Of a stretch of 14,492 nucleotides of DNA, positions 1 to 5,409 are shown piece after piece; within the stretch, counting starts at the first letter, position 1; every line of letters starts with the position of its first letter. Source of the stretch: CBDUUP01 sp965370435 (GTDB taxonomy: Bacteria > Chloroflexota > Anaerolineae > Anaerolineales > UBA11579); the NCBI GenBank assembly GCA_965370435.1, contig CBDUUP010000075.1, positions 1 through 14,492 of the forward strand, given 5' to 3'. The translations under genes were made by a program, and so were the position numbers. The notes under the pieces were generated by a model. The model ran no database searches, had not been told where the DNA came from, and was given only the letters and a program-made list of their open reading frames with translations.

Positions 1-261
1 GAAGCTGTTGAAAGTGATGTTGATGATATTGTCGAAGCAGCCAAGCAGAGGTTAGAATGGTGCCAACATGTTCAAACAACCCAGGATTTACAGCATACTC
101 GATCAATAAAAACAATGTATCGAACAATCCCAAAGAAACGGATTGTTTGTATCAAACTTGGATATCAATCACCTTCCCAAGGTTATTCTTTTGAAAAATT
201 GTGGCCACTATTCAAAGGAGGGTTTTGTCTTGGATGTTTAAGTAGAAGCTTGGAAGCATAG
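1..261 (+). CDS. C-terminal fragment of an unrecognised protein (5' end outside window)
   Basis: Frame 1 is open from the first base to a TAG at 259-261, giving 86 residues with no start in view, so the gene probably begins upstream. The other two forward frames close quickly. The piece begins with an acidic helix-like stretch (EAVESDVDDIVEAAKQ), then a Gln/Thr-rich part, a basic segment (TIPKKR) and an end rich in Cys, Gly and aromatic residues (two Cys in FCLGCL). I do not recognise a family. The DNA is clearly AT-richer than the genes that follow and uses A/T-ending codons, which may mean it was acquired or comes from a decaying element. It could also be a non-coding stretch open by chance. 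Confidence 0.45.
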   Translation, partial: EAVESDVDDIVEAAKQRLEWCQHVQTTQDLQHTRSIKTMYRTIPKKRIVCIKLGYQSPSQGYSFEKLWPLFKGGFCLGCLSRSLEA

Positions 262-399
262 ATACCCAACTCTGTTTATCAACTGAGTTTCCTAGGGAAA
301 CACACGAACCTCCCCCTAACGAAAAAGCCGAAACGCCATCTTATGGTAAACTATTCTCACGAACACCTGTCCTAATAATCAACCTGCGAGGAGCTGCGA

Positions 400-2913
400 A
401 TGGCGACTGACGATAAATTCTACCTGGGGCGAGTCTTCGACCCGAAGACGGGGAAGACGAGCGACGAGAAGCTGCTTTACGACCCGGATGACCTGACCAC
501 TCATGCGGTGGTGGTGGGGATGACCGGCTCGGGGAAGACGGGGCTGTGCATTGACCTTTTGGAGGAGGCGGCCTTGCGGGGGGTTCCGGCGCTGATGATC
601 GATCCCAAGGGCGACATCACCAACGCTTTGCTGCACTTCCCCGACCTGCTGCCGGATGACTTCGAGCCGTGGGTGAACGCCGACCAAGCCCGGCGGGATG
701 GGAAGACCCAGGCGCAGGCGGCGGCGGACACGGCGGCGATGTGGAAGAAGGGGCTGAGCGAGTGGGGGATCGGCTCGGAGCGGATCGCGGCGCTGAAGAA
801 CTCGGCGCATTTCGCTATCTACACGCCCGGCTCGGACGCGGGGATTCCGATCAGCATCCTGGCCTCGCTCAAAGCGCCGCCCATCCCCTGGAAGAGCAAC
901 AAAGAACTGCTGCGGGAGAAGATCTCCGGCACGGTGACGGCCATCCTGGGGCTGGTGGGGCTGGAGGACATAGACCCGGTGCGGTCGCGGGAGCACATCC
1001 TGCTGGCGAACATCTTCGAGGCGGCCTGGAGCAAGATGAAGGACCTCGACCTGAGCGAACTCATCCTCCAGACGCAGAACCCGCCCTTCGCCAAGCTGGG
1101 CGTCTTCGACCTGAACACCTTCTTCCCGGAGAAAGAACGGTTCGACCTGGCGATGCTGCTGAACAACATCCTGGCCGCGCCCGCCTTCCAATCCTGGATC
1201 GAGGGGCAGCCGCTGGACATCCCCAGCCTGCTCTATGGGCCGGACGGGAGGCCGAGGCACAGCGTCTTCTACATCGCCCACCTGCCGGACGCGGAGCGGA
1301 TGTTCTTCGTCACGCTGCTGTATTCGGCGGTGGAGGCGTGGATGCGGACTCAGGCGGGGGCTACTTCGCTGCGGGCGTTGATATACTTCGACGAAATCTA
1401 CGGCTACCTGCCGCCCATCTCCAACCCGGCCTCCAAGCAGCCCATGCTGCGGATGCTCAAGCAGGCGCGGGCGTTTGGGGTGGGACAACTGCTCTGCACG
1501 CAGAACCCGGTGGACGTGGACTACAAGGCTCTCTCGAATGCGGGGACCTGGCTGATCGGCAAGCTGCAAACCGAGAATGACAAAGAACGCCTGCTGGACG
1601 GGTTGGAAGGGGCGTCCGCCGGGAATCTGGACCGCAAGGAATACGACCGGCTGATCTCCAAATTGGGGAAGCGGGTTTTCTTGCTGCATAACGTCCATGC
1701 GAAGGAGGCGCGGCTGTTCCAGACTCGGTGGGCGATGAATTATCTGGCGGGGCCGCTGACGAGGACGCAGATCCCGGCGTTGAATGCGCTGGCGGGGGCG
1801 AGTCTGGAGGATGCTGCGGCGGGGTCGCCGATGGATCATGCGCAGGCGGTGGCTGTGGCGCAACCATCCGCTGCGGGGCCGGCGATGGGGTCGGAGACGC
1901 GGCCGGCGGTTCCGACGGGGGTGGCGGAGTATTTCTTGCCTAATAATTTGACGCTGTCGCAGGCGTTGAAGGTTCACAACCGGACTTTACCCGCGGGGGC
2001 GACGTCGAAGGGGATCTTGTATCGTCCGGTGTTGTTGGCGCAGGCGGAGATACGGTTCTTGCAGCGGAAGTACAATTTGGATTATGAGATGGCGCGGACG
2101 GCTTTGGTGTATGAGGCCGACCGGCGGGGGGTGGTGCGGTGGGATGAAGTCTTGACTGGGGCGGTGGATGAGCGGAAGTTGGACCGGGGGCCGGCGCCGG
2201 GGGCGAGGTTTGGGACGCTGGAGTCGCCGTTCTCGGATGGGAAAGCGCTGAGGTCGCTGGAGAAGGACTTCGTGGATTGGGGCTACCGGACATCGGAGGT
2301 GAAGGTGTGGGCGAATGAGGGGCTGAAGGTGTACGCGGGGCCGGAGGTGGGGGAGGGGGAGTTCCGCAAGCAGTGTTCGGAGGCGGCTCGCGAGGCGCGG
2401 GACGCGGAATTGAAGAAGCTCAAGACGAAATATAAGAAGAAGATCAGCGCGGTGAAGAAGAAGATCAACCGGGAGCGGCGGGAACTGTCAGAAGACGAGG
2501 CCGAACTCTCTCAGCGGAAGGTGGAGGAGATGGGGACTCATTTGGAGAATGTGCTGGGGTTGTTCGGGGGGAGCAGGAGGCGGATCTCTACTTCGCTGAC
2601 CAAGCGGCGGATGACGACTCAGGCCAAGGCGGACGTGGAGGAATCGATGGACGCTATCGAGGAGTTGGAGGCGGAACTGGCGGAGTTGGCGGAGGAGGTG
2701 GAGGATGTGACGGAGGAGGTGCATGACCGCTGGTCGGAGGCGGCGGCGGAGATCGGCGAGATTCCGGTGACGCCGTTCAAGAAGGATGTGCTGGTGGCGC
2801 TGTTCGGGGTGGCGTGGATGCCGTATCATCTGGTGGAGGCGGAGGGGAGGGTGACGGAGGTGGAGGGGTATGGGGGGGGGAGTAACTGGCAAGAAAAAAG
2901 TTCGTCGAAATGA
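400..2913 (+). CDS. HerA/DUF853-type ATPase (helicase-like) with C-terminal coiled coil
   Basis: This is an 837-residue P-loop ATPase of the HerA/FtsK superfamily, DUF853-like group. Members are ring-forming ATPases proposed to translocate DNA; the role of this large stand-alone type is not established. Walker A is GMTGSGKT at residues 40-47. Walker B is the hydrophobic stretch ending IYFDEIY, with D331 and E332. A sensor-like TQNP follows at 367-370, then the segment GTWLIGKLQTENDKER typical of the family. After about residue 655 comes a highly charged Lys/Glu-rich coiled coil to about 790, which may mediate assembly or partner binding. No NurA or Sir2 partner gene is adjacent, so this is not a recognisable HerA defence pair. 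The start is supported by GAGGAG at 388-393, six bases before ATG 400. Codon choice shifts to GCG/GGG/TTG after about base 1690, and a run of nine G (2872-2880) lies near the 3' end. Confidence 0.85.
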   Translation: MATDDKFYLGRVFDPKTGKTSDEKLLYDPDDLTTHAVVVGMTGSGKTGLCIDLLEEAALRGVPALMIDPKGDITNALLHFPDLLPDDFEPWVNADQARRDGKTQAQAAADTAAMWKKGLSEWGIGSERIAALKNSAHFAIYTPGSDAGIPISILASLKAPPIPWKSNKELLREKISGTVTAILGLVGLEDIDPVRSREHILLANIFEAAWSKMKDLDLSELILQTQNPPFAKLGVFDLNTFFPEKERFDLAMLLNNILAAPAFQSWIEGQPLDIPSLLYGPDGRPRHSVFYIAHLPDAERMFFVTLLYSAVEAWMRTQAGATSLRALIYFDEIYGYLPPISNPASKQPMLRMLKQARAFGVGQLLCTQNPVDVDYKALSNAGTWLIGKLQTENDKERLLDGLEGASAGNLDRKEYDRLISKLGKRVFLLHNVHAKEARLFQTRWAMNYLAGPLTRTQIPALNALAGASLEDAAAGSPMDHAQAVAVAQPSAAGPAMGSETRPAVPTGVAEYFLPNNLTLSQALKVHNRTLPAGATSKGILYRPVLLAQAEIRFLQRKYNLDYEMARTALVYEADRRGVVRWDEVLTGAVDERKLDRGPAPGARFGTLESPFSDGKALRSLEKDFVDWGYRTSEVKVWANEGLKVYAGPEVGEGEFRKQCSEAAREARDAELKKLKTKYKKKISAVKKKINRERRELSEDEAELSQRKVEEMGTHLENVLGLFGGSRRRISTSLTKRRMTTQAKADVEESMDAIEELEAELAELAEEVEDVTEEVHDRWSEAAAEIGEIPVTPFKKDVLVALFGVAWMPYHLVEAEGRVTEVEGYGGGSNWQEKSSSK

Positions 2914-2933
2914 ATGTGTATTTCAAACATTTT

Positions 2934-2978
2934 CACCACAGAGACACAGAGAACGTCGCTTCGCTTAGAGAGAAAAAC
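2934..2978. repeat. Degenerate 8-bp tandem repeat (CACAGAGA type)
   Basis: Between the HerA-like gene and the membrane-protein gene, CCACAGAG (2936-2943) is followed directly by ACACAGAG (2944-2951) and then by weaker purine-rich continuations. It resembles the ACCACAGAGACACAGAG-type intergenic repeats seen in many bacterial genomes. No coding function is visible. It is one of at least six such short-period tracts in this window. Confidence 0.6.
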
Positions 2979-3110
2979 AAAAATATCTCAAAAAACTCTG
3001 TAAATCTCGGCGGTAATAAAAATGAGGATTTTTTGACGAGTTTCAAGTAGAATCAATAAGTATTAGGCAGCTAGAACATTAGTCACTAACAATGAGGAGG
3101 AGGAACGGCG

Positions 3111-3713
3111 ATGTGTGAGGAAGAAACAATCACCGCAGACGCGATCTTGGTCGCGGAGTATGAATATGTTGCGCAGACCGCGTTTCAGGCGCATGAGGAT
3201 CGCGCCAGGGTATCCACTTTTTATCTGGTTGCGTTGGGGAGCTTTGTGGCGGCGATATATAGTTCAGATAATGGAATTGGCCGAGGTTCAGACGCTACTT
3301 GGGCATTTGCTTTCTTTTTCTTTGTGTTGGTTCTCGCTGGCGCACTTACTCTTTTGCAGCTTATCAGGCTGCGAGAGGCCTGGTTTGAGAGCGTCGAGGC
3401 GATGAATCATATAAAAGAGTATTACCAGAAAAACGTGGAGAAGGTTGACCTGAAAGACGCATTTCTATGGAACAAGGGCACAATGCCGTCCAAGTATAAA
3501 CGGGGGAGCGTATCGTTTTTTCTGGCGCTGCAAGTTGCGCTCCTGGGTGGTATCGTTATGGGGGGAGTAATTTACTACGTGGGATTGAACTTCTGGTGGT
3601 ACCCATTGTGGCAATGGATCATCCTTGGCGGAGTCCTTTATGCTGTGGGGCAAATGCTCTATTATCGGAATGCTCTGAACAAGCAGCCTAAGCCTAAATG
3701 GAAAAAATCCTGA
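3111..3713 (+). CDS. Four-helix integral membrane protein of unknown function
   Basis: This is a 200-residue protein with a very strong ribosome binding site (GAGGAGGAGGA at 3094-3104, six bases before ATG 3111). A 34-residue polar N-terminus (EYEYVAQTAFQAHEDRARV) leads into four predicted membrane helices at about 35-51, 62-87, 133-158 and 163-185. A charged loop of about 45 residues lies between helices 2 and 3 (EAWFESVEAMNHIKEYYQ), and the C-terminus is basic (KQPKPKWKKS). There is no signal peptide and no catalytic motif that I can see. The arrangement of an amphipathic lead-in followed by paired helices is loosely like SLATT-type membrane proteins, but I would not assign it there. The stop codon lies three bases before the GTG of the truncated thioesterase copy, so the two may have been co-translated. 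Base composition is less G-rich than the flanking genes. Confidence 0.75.
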   Translation: MCEEETITADAILVAEYEYVAQTAFQAHEDRARVSTFYLVALGSFVAAIYSSDNGIGRGSDATWAFAFFFFVLVLAGALTLLQLIRLREAWFESVEAMNHIKEYYQKNVEKVDLKDAFLWNKGTMPSKYKRGSVSFFLALQVALLGGIVMGGVIYYVGLNFWWYPLWQWIILGGVLYAVGQMLYYRNALNKQPKPKWKKS

Positions 3714-3716
3714 TCT

Positions 3717-3959
3717 GTGGCTAATTCAGAACACTACCGGAAGCTGGAGCGCATGTATCACGGCGCGCCGTGCAACCAGTATCATGCGCCGAGGATGAGG
3801 ATCTCTGAGGGGAGGGCGGAGGTGGTTATTCCGATTCGGGAGGATTTTCATCATGGGATGGGGGTCGGTTGGAACGCGAAGGGGGCGAAAGGAGGCGAAA
3901 GGCGCGAAAGGGTTGAGGGGGAGGAGTGGGTTGAGGATGGAGGAGGTTGGTTATGGTGA
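3717..3959 (+). pseudogene. Truncated N-terminal duplicate of PaaI-like thioesterase (copy A)
   Basis: From GTG 3717 the frame encodes the N-terminus of a hotdog thioesterase (HYRKLERMYHGAPCNQYH and on to EDFHHGMG). At base 3864 it runs straight into GC-rich repeat DNA, giving a low-complexity tail (GWNAKGAKGGERRE...) up to the TGA at 3957-3959. The hotdog helix and most strands are missing, so it cannot be a working thioesterase. Bases 3732-3864 match 4631-4763 in the downstream copy with five differences. Here codon 14 reads TAT (Tyr), whereas copy B has TAG. The Shine-Dalgarno signal is weak, but the preceding stop codon is only three bases away. An 80-residue product may still be translated. 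Confidence 0.75.
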
Positions 3960-4060
3960 GCGGGAGGTCGGTTGGAACGCGAAGGGCGCGAAGGGGCGCG
4001 AAAGGGTTGAGGGGGAGGAGTGAGTTGAGGATGGAGGAGGTTGGTTATGGTGAGCGGGAG
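3864..4060. repeat. Tandem duplication (103 bp + 94 bp) carrying the GxxExxY leader and start
   Basis: Two head-to-tail copies lie at 3864-3966 and 3967-4060. Each opens with GTCGGTTGGAACGCGAAGG, passes through a short GCGAAAGG-type repeat of about 9-bp period, and ends with GGAGGAGGTTGGTTATGG plus a few bases. The copies differ in length by 9 bp, about one unit of the internal repeat. Each copy contains a Shine-Dalgarno and an ATG (3952 and 4047). Only the second ATG leads into the GxxExxY gene; the first opens a short frame that ends in TAG at 4063-4065. Confidence 0.85.
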
Positions 4061-4593
4061 GTCTAGGAAGGGGCACGATTTTGAGGAATTATCTTATGTT
4101 GTAATTGGGGCTTGTATTGACGTGCAGCGGCAGATGGGGCTGCACTGCATGGAGGTGGATTATCAAAGGGCGTTAGTGATTGCTGTATCCAAAAAGAAAT
4201 TGAAATTCGAGCGTGAGGTTGAGGTGCCGATTGAGTATGACGATATTGTGGTCACCCAACGACGGGTAGATTTTGTTATCCGCGATGACGAGGCCGAACT
4301 CATTATGGAAACCAATGCCAAGAGTGAAATTCTTCCAGAGGACGTGGAACAATGTTTGCTTTATTTACACCAGGGCAGGTACAAAGTGTGTCTGCTGGTC
4401 AACTTTGGGGAGAAGCCGCTGGGAATCCGGCGTTTTGTGCACACACCGGAAGAAGGAGCGCGAGAGGTGTGATGAGGCGGCCGTTTCGAACCCTACTTCC
4501 TCCATGCGAAGAAGGGCGCCACGGGAAAAAGAACTCGCCCGCTATGAGAATCTTTCGCGTTTTTCGCGTAGTTTCGTGACTTTCGTGTTCCAA
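3972..4593. mobile_element. Putative GxxExxY cassette bounded by imperfect inverted repeats
   Basis: The 32 bp at 3972-4003 and the reverse complement of 4562-4593 align without gaps at 24 of 32 positions. Both begin TTGGAAC and end CGCGAAA, and both are built from roughly 9-bp CGCGAA or CACGAA units. They enclose the GxxExxY gene. The cassette lies between the two copies of the thioesterase 5' end, as expected if it arrived by a recombination event there. There is no transposase and no simple short target duplication, so the mobility is an inference. Confidence 0.45.
4047..4472 (+). CDS. GxxExxY family protein (PDDEXK_3-like)
   Basis: This 141-residue protein belongs to the GxxExxY family, which Pfam groups with the PD-(D/E)XK nuclease superfamily; its cellular role is unknown. 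The signature region is MGLHCMEVDYQRAL (G31, E36, Y39). Compared with the common GPGLLESVY form, the glycine that normally begins GxxExxY is His33. The predicted nuclease core is RRVDFVI (D75) followed by IMETNAK (E88, N90), where the family normally has an E-x-K as in ELKA. The lysine position is Asn here, so catalysis is doubtful unless K92 substitutes. ATG 4047 is chosen because GGAGGAGG at 4033-4040 lies six bases upstream; TTG 4041 directly abuts that site. Codon use is more AT-rich than the flanking thioesterase sequence, which agrees with transfer. Confidence 0.85.
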   Translation: MVSGRSRKGHDFEELSYVVIGACIDVQRQMGLHCMEVDYQRALVIAVSKKKLKFEREVEVPIEYDDIVVTQRRVDFVIRDDEAELIMETNAKSEILPEDVEQCLLYLHQGRYKVCLLVNFGEKPLGIRRFVHTPEEGAREV

Positions 4594-4615
4594 ACGACAC
4601 AACAATGAGAAAAAT

Positions 4616-4693
4616 ATGACCTCTGAAACCCACTACCGCAAGCTGGAGCGCATGTAGCACGGCGCGCCGTGCAACCAGTATCACGCGCCGAGG
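4616..4693 (+). pseudogene. Original 5' end of thioesterase copy B, broken by an in-frame TAG
   Basis: ATG 4616 starts MTSETHYRKLERM and then meets TAG at 4655-4657; copy A has TAT (Tyr) at this point. The frame then continues unbroken (HGAPCNQYHAPR) into the thioesterase body at 4694. Read with one amber codon, 4616-5038 would be a normal-length hotdog thioesterase of 140 residues. TAG ends nusA, truB and ribF in this same window, so reassignment of TAG to an amino acid is not supported. Confidence 0.75.
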
Positions 4694-5038
4694 ATGAGTA
4701 TCTCTGAGGGGAGGGCGGAGGTGGTTATTCCGATACGGGAGGATTTTCATCATGGGATGGGGGCGGTGCACGGGGCGGTGTATTTCAAGGCGATGGATGA
4801 CGCGGCGTATTTCGCGGTCAGTTCATTGGTGGAGGATGCGTTTGTGCTCACGGTCAGTTTTCACGTGCATTTTTTGCGGCCGGTGATCAGCGGGGAGATG
4901 CGGGCGGTGGGCGAGGTTGTGTCCGCTTCGCCGAAGCTTTACGTGGCGGAGGCGAAGGTGTATGATTCGCGGGGGCGGGAGATCGGGCGCGGGTCGGGGG
5001 ATTTTGTGCAGAGTAATGCGGGTATTCCGGCTGCATGA
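4694..5038 (+). CDS. PaaI-like hotdog thioesterase, N-terminally shortened
   Basis: The 114-residue frame after the amber codon carries the hotdog core. It has a first strand (ISEGRAEVVIPI), the PaaI-type active-site region HHGMGAVHGAVYFKAMDDAAYF, and later strands with LTVSFHVHFLRPV and a C-terminal GRGSGDF. Proteins of this family hydrolyse acyl-CoA thioesters in the cytoplasm; the substrate cannot be told from sequence. Restart at ATG 4694 would lose only the N-terminal helix and keep the first strand, so a working protein is possible. However, the GAGG before that ATG touches it and is a poor ribosome site. The gene may therefore be decaying or expressed only weakly by restart or readthrough. 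The intact form would begin at 4616. Confidence 0.65.
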   Translation: MSISEGRAEVVIPIREDFHHGMGAVHGAVYFKAMDDAAYFAVSSLVEDAFVLTVSFHVHFLRPVISGEMRAVGEVVSASPKLYVAEAKVYDSRGREIGRGSGDFVQSNAGIPAA

Positions 5039-5065
5039 AATACAATTCTCTCAAAAAAATATTAA

Positions 5066-5092
5066 CCACCAAGACACGAAGACACTAAGAAA
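5066..5092. repeat. Degenerate 8-bp tandem repeat (ACCAAGAC type)
   Basis: ACCAAGAC (5068-5075), ACGAAGAC (5076-5083) and ACTAAGAA (5084-5091) follow each other directly, then the tract fades into A-rich sequence. It lies just after the thioesterase stop codon and before the regulatory region of nusA. It resembles the common ACCACCAAGACACGAAGACAC intergenic repeats of other genomes. Confidence 0.6.
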
Positions 5093-5138
5093 AAAACAAA
5101 AACTTTGGCATAAAGCGGGAGGGTATGTAAGGGAGAAT

Positions 5139-5227
5139 CTCCCGCAGGTTGTGTATTGATGGTGAGATGAATCGTTTTGGGGGAGGTGATAGCTGAAATG
5201 GATGTGGTTCGGTTGAACCTGCGGGAG
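5139..5227. repeat. Perfect 12-bp inverted repeat around a 65-bp spacer
   Basis: CTCCCGCAGGTT (5139-5150) is exactly complementary to AACCTGCGGGAG (5216-5227). The right arm can instead form a local hairpin with GGTTC (5206-5210) pairing to GAACC (5215-5219). The left arm can form GGGAG (5131-5135) with CTCCC (5139-5143). If transcribed, the RNA would therefore have alternative folds. No open frame, tRNA or recognised RNA family is visible. It lies immediately upstream of the nusA promoter. Confidence 0.6.
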
Positions 5228-5259
5228 GTGGGTGACGAATTAACGGCGGTTCAAAAGCC

Positions 5260-5288
5260 TTGCGTATGATTGGAAACCGTGCTAGAAT
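5260..5288 (+). promoter_or_regulatory. Sigma70-type promoter for the nusA operon
   Basis: The -35 box is TTGCGT (5260-5265) and the -10 box is TAGAAT (5283-5288), with a 17-bp spacer. A TG dinucleotide one base before the -10 (5280-5281) makes an extended -10. A start near 5295 would give a leader of about 115 bases before nusA. This is the best promoter-like sequence in the window. Confidence 0.7.
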
Positions 5289-5298
5289 CATTTTAGCT

Positions 5299-5338
5299 GG
5301 GGTTGCGATGTAGAGTGCATCGGAAAGTGGGCAACCCC
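5299..5338 (+). promoter_or_regulatory. Candidate antiterminator stem in the nusA leader
   Basis: GGGGTTGC (5299-5306) pairs perfectly with GCAACCCC (5331-5338). Inside it GATG (5307-5310) pairs with CATC (5318-5321), and 5322-5330 bulge out. The 3' arm overlaps the terminator-like hairpin at 5324-5344, so the two folds exclude each other. The 5' arm lies within a few bases of the predicted transcript start, as expected for a leader attenuator. The ligand or trigger is not known; feedback by NusA itself is one possibility. Confidence 0.5.
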
Positions 5339-5345
5339 CACTTTT
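5324..5345 (+). terminator. Candidate intrinsic terminator (attenuator) in the nusA leader
   Basis: AAAGTGGG (5324-5331) pairs with CCCACTTT (5337-5344) over a five-base loop, giving an 8-bp stem followed by TTTTCTGCTT. The U-rich tail is short (four T, then a mixed T-rich stretch). A further 6-bp hairpin follows directly: CTGCTT (5346-5351) with AAGCAG (5357-5362). Because the promoter is upstream and nusA downstream, it would act on nusA transcription, not on the previous gene. Confidence 0.5.
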
Positions 5346-5409
5346 CTGCTTATTAAAAGCAGGGATAACGCAATCCATCCTTATAGTGTACGATTCGAGA
5401 GCAAAGCAT

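Noticed and set aside
287..301. GTTTCC-TAG-GGAAAC as terminator of the first gene fragment
   Set aside because: Only six pairs, a three-base loop and no T tract on the + strand.
379..1977. Long open frame on the minus strand opposite the HerA-like gene
   Set aside because: Its product is Arg/Pro/Gln/His-rich low-complexity sequence typical of the antisense of a GC-rich gene, and the + strand has intact Walker motifs. Similar minus frames opposite nusA, infB and thyA were dropped for the same reason.
3033..3053. TTGACG and TAGAAT as a promoter for the membrane-protein gene
   Set aside because: The two boxes are only 9 bp apart, too close for a sigma70 promoter; no better -10 lies at 16-18 bp from TTGACG.
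400..3713. HerA-like ATPase plus membrane protein as an antiphage system
   Set aside because: No NurA, Sir2, DUF4297 or other known HerA partner is adjacent, and the two genes are 197 bp apart with a repeat between them; there is no positive evidence for a defence role.
4655..4657. TAG in the thioesterase as a recoded sense codon
   Set aside because: TAG ends nusA, truB and ribF normally in this window, and no other internal TAG is needed to restore a gene.
5216..5260. tRNA-like segment (GGCGGTTCAAAAGCC) before the nusA promoter
   Set aside because: No matching acceptor stem, anticodon arm or D arm can be drawn around it.
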